Part shown: positions 11,219 through 24,400 of the stretch, one piece after another
How positions within the stretch are numbered: position 1 is the first letter of the stretch
Layout: the number at the start of each line of letters is the position of its first letter
From: Branchiostoma belcheri
Lineage: Eukaryota > Chordata > Leptocardii > Amphioxiformes > Branchiostomatidae
DNA length: 64,000 nt
Assembly (NCBI RefSeq): GCF_001625305.1
Contig: NW_017803909.1
Location: forward strand, 4,830,260-4,894,259
Reading direction: 5' to 3'
Translations under genes and position numbers: made by a program
The notes under the pieces: model-generated
What the model was told of the DNA's origin: nothing
The model's database searches: none
The model's input: only the letters and a program-made list of their open reading frames with translations

Positions 11219-14200
11219 CTGTGGGTACCAAACATTATAGATTCAATATACACATATTATGTGTAATGTCTGTGTAAATACTAGTCATATCGTAGCAATT
11301 GTTGATGTGGACAAGCTTCATACAGAGTGTCACTAAATTTTTCTGTATGGCAGATTCCTGACAACAAAGGAACATGATTATGTATGATCAGTAGAATCTA
11401 TAATCTGTGCTGCTGTACAAACCTGGCTTGTAGTAGTCATACACCTTGACGACAGACGGCTGAGTCTTGGCGACTGGCATGGAACGGTGGGATGTCAGGG
11501 TCACACAGGTGGGATTGGCATTCATCTGGGTGGCACAGAAAACACAAAATGTGAAACTGAACAGCCTACTCTATTGTGAAACTGGCAATGTTGTTGGTAG
11601 TGTCTGCTTGACACTGTGGACTGTATGATGGAACAGGACTCGACTGTTCAACACACCTCATCAAAGTAGAGAACAGCCCTCTTGTTGTCGGTTGAGCGCT
11701 CAGCTCTCTTCAGAGTTGGCAAGTTTTGGTTCGCCACCAGAGCCATCAGGTCAGCATCTTCCACAAAGAAGCCAGAGGGAATGCCTATCTCCATCACTGC
11801 CATGCCACTGCTCCCACCCAACTGGTACCTGTACAGGGGTTGTAAAAGTCACCCAAAAAATCAGAATACGATCGTTATAATAGAATGATGGTATACTCAA
11901 AGTCAAAGTAGTGATTTTGAATATTCTTTATTGCCTTGCCTCTGATGAGTTCTTCCTTAACAGGCTAAACAAAAGGCAACTTATTTCAGGTAACCTGAGC
12001 TGTAATAATTGTTGACATGCCCAGCTTACTTCCCCTAATTTGCAGCTTGAACAGCAAATTCCTACAAATCATACTGTGTGAGACATTACCCAGGTATGAA
12101 TGCTTTGAATACATTTACACTATGCTACAAAGAAGTTAACTCCATAGAAAGGCTACCCAACAGTCAGGGCTACTTACGTTCCACATGCCTCACAGGTGAC
12201 AGAGTTGGTGTCACTGTTCTGGACAGTGGCTCTCAGAGCAAAGGAAGGGACTGATTCCACCATGTCAACATTGTACCGCACAAAGAGCTGGAACAGAAAA
12301 AAAATCTTTGATTGACTCCATAGCTACATGTAATAGTGCCACACAGTCTCATGTTGTACAATACCCAGTAACCAAACTAGCTTAAGCAGGGTTGTAGGCT
12401 GTTCATCTCATGTTTCTGACATATTTGCAATAGTTAACAACTTGTTAACAAAATGTAGTGAGACCCTCAGGTGAACACACGTGGGTGATAGATCTATGTC
12501 TACAGATCATTCTTGCAGTATGTCTAATAATGTTTGCATGAAGACTAGAATGGAATAGAATTTATACCTGCAGCAGGCCCATTCCCTGTCCCTGGGCACG
12601 TGCAGTAAGGGTTCCACTCACATTAGGGATCTGGACAAAAACGGTAACAATGGATATAAAACATGTCAAAACAAGGAGGACAAACAACGGTATATCTTTC
12701 AAATGAACTACTGTTGTTCTAAGTTCATCTTAGATGGTTTGAAGCTGAAAGGACTCTTGAAACACAAATTGAAGCACAGTTTGTAACTTAAAATATAGTA
12801 CAGTTATCTCCTCAAGTACTACAGTGTGTCACAAATCTATAATGACATGCAAATGGTGACTGATATGATCATGAAGCAATTTGAAATTCATGAAAACACC
12901 TGAAGAGGACCGTATGACTATTGTTTTCCTTAGTATAAAATTTATTGTTTTTTCTTAATGCAGTAAAAATTCCAGACAAACAATGATCAAAGATTATGAT
13001 GCCAAACAACAACATATAACATATGTACAATGTACCAAAAGAGTGCAACTACCTCTACTTTATATTTTTGCATCAATATATATAGCAAGCTCAGTGCTCA
13101 ACATATATTTCCAATGAAAGTGTCTCCTATATAGGCTACACTCGTCAGGCTCTCACCTCCACTTGCTGCAACACGATGGCATTCTGGTCGTTAATGGTGA
13201 AAGTGTGAGAGAAGGTAGAGTCTGTGCTTGAAGTGATGGTAACTGTCATGTCCAGTCCGCCAGCTCGAACTGCAGCAGCAAAGTAGGCCAGCGCCTGCAG
13301 CCCCACAACTGTGTCCTGTGGATGAACAGTAACAACTTGGCAAGACAGCTAGATCCTCCCAAGCAACCTGTAAACACTTTATTCTCCCTATTTTATACAG
13401 ACAGGAAAAGTGCTGTTTTCCTAGGGTACTACAGTAACTGCAAACTTTCATGTAATAATTTCTCACCAAGTTCCAAATGTGGTCTGATATCGACTAGCAA
13501 TTTGTTTTGAGAGAATTACGTGTATGCAGTAATAGATGCAGACTTCAAATTAATGAATGGATAGATACGAGTTCTGACGAAGATATGATGTAGACAGCCA
13601 CCTGTGTGGATGAGTACCCTCCATACGCATTCCTTTGTTCTGTCAGCCACTTCATGATGGGCATCCCATCAATCAGGCTGTCCCTGGCCAGGTATGTCAG
13701 CAGGGCGTACGCCGTCATCTCCACGTCAGCGGAGGGCGGGTTGTGGTACGGAGGTCTCCACATCAGGTCATCGCTGACTGGGGGTGGAGTGGCTGTTCCT
13801 CCCTTAGTCCAGTACTTCTGTCCCCCTAAAACACGTCGACATGGTCGCTATTTACAAAACCATCATGACCGTCAGATGAAGTTGAAAGTAAAGGATGGAA
13901 GTTGAGAAGTGTACCTGTAATGTGACATACGTCAACATGCTAAGCAATCTTCGGCTGTCAAACAATAAACAGGGAATTGCCCTTCCTACCATCTGTCGTT
14001 GCCAAGCTGTCCATCTTCTGGAAGGCAGCATCCTTCTGGCTACTGCCGGCCAGCGTAAGGGCATAGGTCATGGTGACGATAGTGTAAACATCTGTCTCCC
14101 TGTCAAGTCTACCCTCCAGGAACGCTACAGCTCGCTCCTTGGCTCTGGTCACATCCACCTTCTACAAATATAAGTTGTAAAAGAAGATGGTATAAGATTC

Positions 14201-17200
14201 ATTTACTAGACTATGTTTCAACATGCTTGTGCCAAATCTGTTGTTGGCATACATTACTGGTGTTGCTAAAGGCAGACATACATACAAGATTACATGGGCA
14301 TCATTTACACATTTACTAGGTGTTTTTCTTGTTGTTTCAGCATAATGGTTTGACAAAAATTACACATGCGAAATGGCATACTTCTATAAGTTCTATTTCT
14401 AAGACATTACAGACATTTTCAAACTAAAGTATAGGTGCCATACATTACTTGCTTTACCATAACTGTGTATGAAATGAAAATTTACAAAGTCTTACCGGGG
14501 TAATACATCATATTCAGAAGACTCTCCCTTAGTGTATTAAAGGAAAATTCTGTTGTGTTGATGACCCTTGCCAATCTTATGAGCTTATTTTTTTATGAAT
14601 ACTAGTACATGCAATTGTGTATTCTGTATTGTAAAATGTCATAAGGACAAAGGAGGCACACTCACATCACTATCAGCCGCAATCTTGTCGTACTCCATCA
14701 GGGCGGCCAGAACATAGGACGTCATCGTCACGTCAGAGGACAGCCCTCCCTACATCCAACAGACAGACATTCAGGCAATGTTTGCTACCAATTCAGATGC
14801 TAAGAACTACTCCTAGACAAGTATTTTCCTTGGCTGCATCTGAACCCTATTTTGTGAATCCCTAATTCTAGATGATCTGAGGTCTTTTCTTAAGATTTCT
14901 AGTATCTGATGATTGGCACATCCAAACTTAGCCAAGCAGGTGGATGCATGCATATGATACTGTAACAGTAAATCAAGCTTTTAATTGCTACACTTTCTGT
15001 CCTATAGCTAGGTATGTGCTACACATTCACAGTCGTCCAACTTTCATGTACCATGAGGCTGTGTCTTGCAATCATGGGGGAAAAACAAAGTGGCCATTTG
15101 ACTGCTACATTCTGCTAAGTCAGTACCACTTGGAGAACTCCTAATTTTCCTTCCATGAGATACATAATGAGTTCTTACCTGCATTTCCTTATGGATGACA
15201 TTGCCTGGTTCTGAAAAAACCCCAGTGTCCAGCTGTTGGTTCATCAGCCATCGAACGGTCTTGGCCAGAACCTTTGGGTCAATGTAGATGTAATCTACTG
15301 CCTGCGAGAAGGACTTGAGCACGAATGCTGACAGCCTGGATTGGAAGGATATGGGTCCGTCACTGATGTTAACAACATTTCACTCCAAAAAACTATATCT
15401 AATAAATATACATGTACTATGAACAGAACGAATGCTGACAGAGACGCAGGCCACTCACAGAGATCGAGGAGACTTGAGGAGACCTACTCAAGTACATTTT
15501 TGTAAGTACAAGTAAGTATGAACAGAACAGTATATGCCCTTACATTCACATTTTATTTCAAGGTATTACAGAAAGGGAGGTTTTGCTGTGCTTGGAGTTC
15601 ATGCTTGAAGCTATTATGTAGTATAGCACAGATACAAAACACATATTAGCAGTGTTATGATTTCATGGTAAAAGGTCACTGCAAAAATGAAGCCACCAGA
15701 AACATTTCACAATTTACAGTGTGCATTCTATGTTGTTGGGATGTGCAACATAACTTTTACCAGTCTTGTACATGTTGTACATTCAACATATTTCTTGCCC
15801 CTTCTTCTCAATACTCAATGATGTAGCCTTGCTTGTTGGCACATGCTCTGCCCAGTTTGTCATAAATTAATAATTCACAATATGGAAAAGATGAGTAGAC
15901 ATCACCAACCATGTGCTTCCAGAGGGATCATTGCTTCCAAAGGCACTGAAGGACATGAGAGTATGTGTGTCATCTTTTGTGTACGTCAGTTCACGCTGAT
16001 AACCTGGCAACGTGATAAAAAACAGATTAGACAATAAAGAATCTGAAAAGACACATTTTACTGTCATATGTGTAATAAATGGTATAATTCAATCAAAAGA
16101 CTGTCTTTCATAAACTTGACACGGACACCAATGAAACATCGTGTGGTGCAACGGCAGCATGCGCGACTCGGAATCAAGATGTCCCGGGTTCGAGTCCTGA
16201 CATGCCACTGACTGGAAATGCACTTTGCATGACTTTCTTCACTAGACTGAATTGATGAGTATTGTCTGTCCACTATTCGTTTCTATGTGCGGGACACAAC
16301 ACCAGCAACAGCTGCCTCTGTTCCGCGTGTATTGCACTGTTGCAATTTCAATAAATCAAATCTATCAGATCCCAACTCTCAAGACACAGTGCCCCTACCT
16401 GCGCCCATGAACTTCAAGGCTTTGTCCTCAATCTCTGGGGTGACCTGGTTCGTCTCGTTCAGGTAGTGCATCACATAGACATTGGGTGCAAAGGTGATCA
16501 TGGTCTGTTCACCACAGCCATATGGCATCTGCAGGAGACTGTCCAGCCCACTGATGGTCGAGCCCATCATGTCACCTGTACACAAAAAACATAGGCCATG
16601 TTTTTGTTTGTATTTACCTGCATCTTGCAACAACAAAAAAACATGTCATGGCATATCATCCCCGTTCTGTATAGGATTGGTGTATAAGTCAGATTCCTTT
16701 CCATCCACCATACTAATTGGCATAGCTCTTTTACAATACATGAACAACTTAATGTCCCTTTTCCACTCACTTCTACACTATAGTATACTGAACAATCTGG
16801 ACTCACAGAAAAATTGCACTGAACATTCACATTAATTGTGTATAAACATGGCAAAGGCTCCTTAATCATGGGCTCAATAACAGGTAATAGGAGTACTTAA
16901 CTTACCCATAACAGACACACGAGCATACGCTGACCCAGCCACCAGGCCATTTGTAGGCACAGACAGGTACATGTCCTTTGTGATGTCACCATTACCGCTG
17001 TCACCAAGGTCAAGTATGAAAGACTTGGTGTACTCTTTTTGCTCTCCCTCAGGCTGCACAAACATGTCAGACAATAAGTTAATGGCAAAGGTAATTGTTA
17101 ATGCCACTGCTATGGATTTATTTTCTAATTTTTTCTTTTTTTTTAGTTCCTCCAACATAATAAGCCAATGCAGCAAATGCAACAAATTCTGTTCCTAAAA

Positions 17201-18463
17201 TTTTGGGGAAAATAAGAACTGAAACAGCAGAACTACCAAGTAAACTCCTCATCAACATCACTGTGAGACCTTGACTCTAGACCTCACCTCTACAAGCAGC
17301 TGCCTCTCCACAGCATCAGCAGCCAGTGTCGACTGGGCCATCACCTTGATGGGGATAGCCCCAAAATGCTTGGGGAGGATGGGGAAGGATTTGGACCTGG
17401 AGGAACCAGCTGGAACAGTCAGTACCACGGCCTGATCACCTTCCACTTCAGAGCCGATGGCGTTGACATCATTTGTGTCCATCACAAGATGCCTGAAGCC
17501 ACTGTCCCCCTTCAAGGTCACGGTCACCTGTGTAGGACAGGGACATACTGTAAATCACTTTATATTTGTGGTAGCAATAGTTCGCGGTCTGAGAAAAATG
17601 GACATCTTTGCAGAACTATACCTTCGCGGTGGCAGCAGGTGTAGCAAAAAGAGAGTTGACAAATTATTTATTCACGGTAATAATAAGTTTGCGCTACAGG
17701 AGTGGCCGCAATAACTACGAAACAACGTACTACGAAAATTATTGTTTAGGTTCAAAACTTTATTGTTTAAAACTTGAAGGCTTTGTACAGTAAAGAGTAG
17801 GTTGACTCACATCCATGTCCACATCCATGTAGTTGAAGACCAGGGCTTGAATTGCTGTCTCCTCTTTATTGACCACAGAGTAGGGCAGGTTCAGCGACAC
17901 GAAAAATGGACGGAAAGCCTCCATCTACATGTACAACAGCATTGGGAATGTGTGTACTATTAGAATTACATTACCTTTGATTTGATTTGAAAAGTTGCTA
18001 AATACCATTAAAAAGCTTCAAGTGTGGCAATGTCTTAAGGTACTGTTAAGCTTTTAAACTGTCTCAAAATTTTTTAATGTTATAATTGGTCATTCCACTT
18101 ACAAAATGTACTATGACTTGCCATAATTGCTCTATCTAAAGCAAAAGTCAACAAGATAAAAAAGCTAGTCTGCTGATAGTTGAAGGGTGTAAATATTTTT
18201 TATATATACAGCAACTGCTTATCCTGTCAAAAAGCATTTATTATTAAATTAGACAATGTAATCTTCCAGACCTATGATTAGTTGCCCTACTGTCACTATA
18301 CCATATAGTCATGTAGTACTTCATGTCTCCTACTACTCTCCCTACCGAAGCAGGTGTATCTGCCACCCCAAGACCACTGACATCGTTCAGAGCAAATGCA
18401 CTGGCTACCCAGGATGTGATGGTGTCTGGCACTGTCGAGGAGAACACAGCTGTACCATCAGCC
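11037..18463 (-). CDS. CD109: CD109-like: 16 downstream constant exons (MG7, CUB, thioester domain, MG8, C-terminus)
   Basis: Coding exons in order: 18346-18463, 17811-17924, 17288-17527, 16906-17053, 16399-16575, 15910-16003, 15179-15335, 14666-14749, 13990-14161, 13602-13825, 13157-13315, 12568-12630, 12178-12287, 11657-11828, 11423-11525, 11037-11218. The first begins in phase 2 ([19 protein letters not shown]), accepting any cassette. Landmarks include [88 protein letters not shown] and [10 protein letters not shown], all standard for A2M/CD109. Three donors are non-standard but phase-supported: 15910 (GTTGGT), 13602 (GTGGCT) and 11423 (GTTTGT). Confidence 0.91.
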
Positions 18464-21400
18464 CTAAGGAAGACATCCACAAGTAAGTCACCCGTAAGAC
18501 ATGTCAGTAAATAGTGCTTAAATTCATACTGTTTTGGTTTCAGTAATGTTCAATGATGAAATGGCTTTAAAATCTACAAACTGATCAGTATTAAACTTCT
18601 TGAGAACAACAGCAGTCTACATAGTCTGTGAGTTAGTGTGGTAGTATCTAATACACATTTGTAAATGTGCTGCCGTCAACAAAACTATTGTAACCATGAA
18701 AATATATCAGTTGACATGCCATAATAACCAAAGTCTCTTCAATTAAGGGAATGTTGTGACATCCATTTTGCCATGTTAGGCATTTTTTTGGTATATCAAG
18801 ATAAAAGAAAATTGAATGGTATAGCTGATTTCTTTTAGTTACTTCAATATTCCAAGTTTTTAAACCTCCCTGAATATTCCAAGGCAAAAATAAAACAAAC
18901 TAGTGGAGAGCTACAAAATTGAAAAGACTTTGGATTCTACCTCTCCAAACTACATAATACATGTATTTACATAATCAAGTTTTCAAGACAGAAGGAATGG
19001 GAAGTTCAGAAGATACAGATACTGACAGACATAAGAAACATTTAGCTGTGCTAAAAGTGTTAGTATTGCTTGGAGGAACTAACTAACTAACTTGTAAGTA
19101 ACTACCAACAGTCATCTAGCTGTACCCTGCTCTTGCTTTGGTCCAAAGCCATGTTTCTGGAAAGAAGGTCCGGACTTTACTGACAGCCATTAAAGACTCC
19201 CCCTCCCCTTCCTGTATCATGCTTGACTCCATTGATGCAACTGCAGGAACTGCCATGGCAAACACCATACCTGGTCCACCACGGAATACTAGCAGGAAAG
19301 CCATGCATGCAGTTAGTTAACATACATACCAGAGGCATAGCCATGCAGTTAATTGTTAGTAACATGCAATAAGTGATTAAACAGTAAGCACCATAATGAT
19401 TAGTCTTAATACAACATTCTGCATCTAAGGGGAAATTTTGTCTTTTGATCCTGATAAAGTTTTTGTAGTTGATGTTCAATCTCCATCCTTGGTCTTTATA
19501 CATGTAACTGAATTCTGGCACATGTACCAGTCTTCATTCTCTATATCCTATGGCCAAGTACAATGTAGCCTCGCCCTGTATGAAACTAGTTGAGACAGCA
19601 GACTGAAAACATCAAGTACCAGAGAACAGGAAAACGCAGAGTTGACATTCCTTGACTCTTCCTGCCTCATGCTGTTTTATACTGTCTTATAAGAGGAAAG
19701 GTGGTGTTTGAAGACACATCAGTGAAGACTGCAGAGGAAGGACAACTTCCGAAAGGCTTGATCTGACACGTCACATGATGATAGTGCCTGTTACCCTGTA
19801 GTTGCTTTGTCAAACAGCCAAGTTTCAGGGAAGAAGCTGCGGACACGCTTGACTTCCAGCAGGCCACCATTATCATGTCCTTGGTTTAACAACAAAAACC
19901 TATCACCCTCATCTTTTTTTACATGCTCATCAGAAACAGCAACTCCAAGCACTGGATCCCGATATACATCTGAAGTTCAAATGGTTAAGACATTATTTGC
20001 AAATGAATTGCAGGTCCACTAGACAGGTCTAATGCCTTGAATTGATGCATGTTGAAAATGAAACTATCTTCCAAAAAAGCCAATATTTTAAATCCAACCC
20101 ACAGTAACAAACGACTGTTACAAAACTGAACAGAACAACCAGGAGGGTTGACAACAGACAAACACAGAACAGAGACATGACATGACATTGCAGTCACTGT
20201 TAATCTGCAAGAAATTACGGACAAAAAAATTGTCATCCGATGTGTTGTTGCTATGTTTGCCAAAGCTATTTGGTATCTTTTGATTAGCACAACTAGGCCC
20301 CCTTAATTTGGAAGAATTTAGTACATGTAAGCACAATTTTTCCTCATTCTTTCACACACACCAACAACAGATAGCATTCTTTCTCCTTCTATATATAAAG
20401 GACATGTATAAAAACTCAACATACATGACATACATGTACAGTCAGACAAGATACAGACAGCTTCCATCTGTGTCTGGGCAAGGAGATTTGATCCTGACCA
20501 GAAACTCTCTGAAGATCAGATGGGAAAAGCCAGTCAGTGTAACCTTTGGTGTACCCAACTTTCTCCAGAGGCTATAAAAGCAAGCTGCAGACCTTCCTGT
20601 GCAAAGCTCATACTACTGACAAAGCTGTGGATTTGTTCTGAAATGTTAGATTGCTGTCTGCAACAAATCTACAGCTCTATACATAGCCATGAGGCCATCA
20701 GCATTATGTACATGTATTACACAAACCCTTCGGTAAGTTACTGTTGCTCCATCGCATCATGTAGTGCATGCAGTAGAAAACTGCCAACACCTAGCCTGAC
20801 TAAGCGACAAATCCTGGGCGTTCATGGGCGTTCGCTAAAAAGAGAATGCGCTAGCCAACACCAGACAGTCACCATGGATCAGAATCTAGAAAAAACCTTA
20901 TCCCTCACCTGGTCACTTAATTTACTTATATCAAAGAATGAGCCCACACCAGGAAAAGGTTCAGCAGATGAAGTCAATATGACAGCTACATGTTTGTAGT
21001 TGAATGTTGGACAGATAAAAGTTATAGGCAGTTAACATTCAGTGTTTATACAGCAGTTGTGTCACATTGTAAGATATATGAATATCAAATAAATTGAAGA
21101 GACTGAGTAGAATGAAAGTTGCTGTTTCCCAGTTACAATACTATCCCAAAGCGTCTAGTTCTTTGCAATTCTGGGCTTCTCAGTTCCTCCACCATATCAC
21201 TGAAAGTCAAACGTGTGCAACTGTTAGTCTGAGAGAACCGAATACAAGTGGTTAGTGTGAGGAAAAGACACTTCAATGCAGAATATAGCAGAGGTAAGGG
21301 TGCATCTCCAGGGTTGTGTTTTGTTGTGTTAATGTTACCCTGCTGTGGCATTTGTCCATAGCCATGTTTCGGGGAAGAAGCTGCGGACACGTTTGACCTC

Positions 21401-24400
21401 CTGCAGACCCCCGCTGCCTCCTCTTCCTCCTCCTCCTGCCCCCTCTGCTGCAGCCCCGACTGGCACCATGTCCATCTCCATCCAGGCATCATCCATATCC
21501 ATGAACCCTTCATCATACATTTTGTAAACTGTTAGGAAAGTCATTATAACATCTGTCAAGATATACAAGAACGAATTTGATATTTAAATAAGTGCACTGG
21601 AGCCCCTACAGACTGCTGGCAGGCAATGACGAAGTAGTCTGTGACATAACAGAAGGTCCCATCATGATGTCCAACCTGAAAATTGTTAACTCCTTGAAAC
21701 TGTGTGCTGTATACAGGAAAAAATCGAAGGGTTGGTAACAAAGTACAACTGCTACAAATAAAGCCATGCAGGTCAATTTGTTCTTTACAGAACAAATACC
21801 GTAACAGTTGCATTTTGGTTCAGCAACTTTGTTTTGGATCCTTATTCAACTACAGTATATGGGGCTCTGCAAAGAATCTTTGTAGGGTAGAAGCAGTATT
21901 TCACACTTTTATGTCCTCCCCCCAACACCACCTATTGTTTCATAAATTTCTAAGCAATGTATTATGTCCTTTCCTCCTTCAATAGAGAAATCTCCAACCT
22001 ACATGATCCCAAGGCCACATGGCAACACTTACTAGGCTAATGATAGACCAAGACTACAGACAGTACTGTATATGATACCCCTGGGTGATGAACCAGGCAG
22101 AAAAATCAGGCATTAGGACAACAGACAAGACAGCTAAGACCCCAATGCCAGTATTTAAGGATTCTTTCACCTGACTCTTGTCATCTTAGGTTACTACCAA
22201 TCCTCCCAAGTGGGAGGCAAAAGCTAAGTTCCTGGAAGAAAACTTGGGGTAGCTACATGTAATTACTAGAGGCATTCAAGCATCAGTGCATGTGCCTACT
22301 CTGTTACACCTAAAGGCAGACGATCAATTTGGTATCAATAAGTGGAGCATATATTTAGGCTAAGCCACCACAGAATGCCATGCAGAGAAGTCACCTTAAC
22401 CCTTTTCCTGCTAACTCAACAAATACAATATCAACTTTCAGGACCAGAGCCCAAAGCAAAAGTTGAATGCAGTGCCTGTGAATTCTGATATACAGTCTAA
22501 TTATTGATACACATGTCGGTATGTTATATTGATGTAGATGCTTATTTCTGAAACAGTAGAATGTTAAGTTAACTCAGTTTGGATTCCTTGCCATTTCTAA
22601 TACTAGGTCCTTGGTAGATATCAGGTTCTGAAATTCTGTCCCTTTCAGTTGAAATTTCGACCATCCCTGCTCCTTGGTCTAAGAGTACAGACCACGTAAT
22701 CATTAGTGTGAGGGAAAGAAATTTCATTGCAGGGAAAGTTGTGCATTCAAAGCAGGGAAAGTGGTGCATCTCCAGAGACGAGTTTTGTTGAGTTAATGTT
22801 ACCCTGCTGTTGCATTTGTCCATAGCCATGTTTCGGGGAAGAAGCTGCGGACACGTTTGACCTCCTGCAGACCCCCACTGCTGCCTCCGCCCATGTCAGA
22901 ATCTGGAGCTGAATCTGCAAGTGGCACCATTTCTCGCATGAACACGTCCTCCTCCACTCCTCCTCGACCAAAACTTGGCCAAGCTATCAGGGAAAGTCGA
23001 AAAACTGTCAATATATTCAATTTACAGGGAACAATCCAGTGTGGCTCCCATAAACCGCTCAAAGGCGATGAAGCAGTAGTTGGCTGCAGCAGATCCCTGG
23101 TAAGGTTCAACCTGAACATACCAGGTAGGAACGTTTTGTTCTCGACACTACCAGCATCAGTTTTCAACTTTAATGACTTCCTATTCACAAGTCTTTCATA
23201 TATGGCATCACATGTGATAGTTATTTGACTCAAATGACCTCCCATGACCAACAGGTCCATATTACTGCTCCCTATTTTTTTTTTACCGATTCAGCTACTG
23301 TTGATGTTTGAATGTCACCTAATACTCTATCCTGGTATAAGCTTCATGTAGTCCATATGAGAATAATGTTCTGGGGAAGTGGTGAGTCCACAGGCTATGG
23401 CTTTGCTGCCCTTGTTTCCTCCAGTAGACAACTTTCATGAGGGAAGAAACTGAGAGCAAGATCCTGCAGATGAACCCCCACACCCTGCTGCAGATCTAGC
23501 TGTCAGGCAATTCCCATCCAGGCACAGAGAATTAGTCCTTCTCACAATGTTGCCACTTCCTCTTCCAACAAGTCATCCTTCATCACACTTTCAGCAGTAT
23601 CCACTAAGTTTGCAGACACAACATCCTCTTCCTATCACGTCAACCCTTCCAAAACAACTTCCAAGCTGGCTGATTCCTCTGCCATATCAAACATCTCATC
23701 AGGGACAATCAGCCATCACAGCAAGCAAAGTGAAGCCACCCTCACTGTCCAGACATGCACATCAATCTGATAATGTCAGACATGTCAAGTATGCTATACA
23801 TGTCATTTTCTAGTATAATGAAATAATATTTGTTATTCTGTCCCTCCCAGTTCCTCCTTCATGACACTGAATGTGAAACTCACCCCTCACAGGAACATAT
23901 ATTATCTGTTAGTATGGAGAGAAGATACAATTATGTGCAACTGTGCAGGGGAAGGAAAGTTTTTCTGGGAAGTCTTATGTTCTGTTTATGTTACCCTGTA
24001 GATGCATTTGTCCACAGCCAAGTTTCAGGGAAGAAACTGCGGACACGCTTGACTTCCTGCAGACCACCGCGGGGCTGCGACACTCCAGACTCGCCTTTCC
24101 TCATTATTACACCGTCTTCTGCAAACTCCATAACAGGTACTCTTCCAAGATAAACTGGCAGGAAAGATTGTGTATCTAATGTTCAAAACAGTTTGCATGT
24201 GTCTGAGGGTGCAATTATAACTAACACTGCATATAAGACTTTAAGTTAGTAATTTTTTCTTCACAACCAGTCCTGTTTTTTTAGCCTGGGGGCCATCAGT
24301 TTTTGGACCTGAAAAAAAAAGTAGCAAGTGCAAGAGCCCCGTTACAAAATGGGTAGCATCCAGGCTACTACTTTTTATATAATCTCCTTTCATATCTAAA

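Noticed and set aside
20520-20999. 159-codon plus-strand frame inside the cassette region.
   Set aside because: Wrong strand for the host gene, no recognisable domain, low-complexity composition. Longest open frame but unsupported.
22215-22250. Possible third dead bait exon on the minus strand (AGTTTTCTTCCAGGAACTTA).
   Set aside because: Similarity to the FFPETWLW codons covers about 25 nt with frameshifts and no flanking cassette sequence. Too weak to annotate as a feature.
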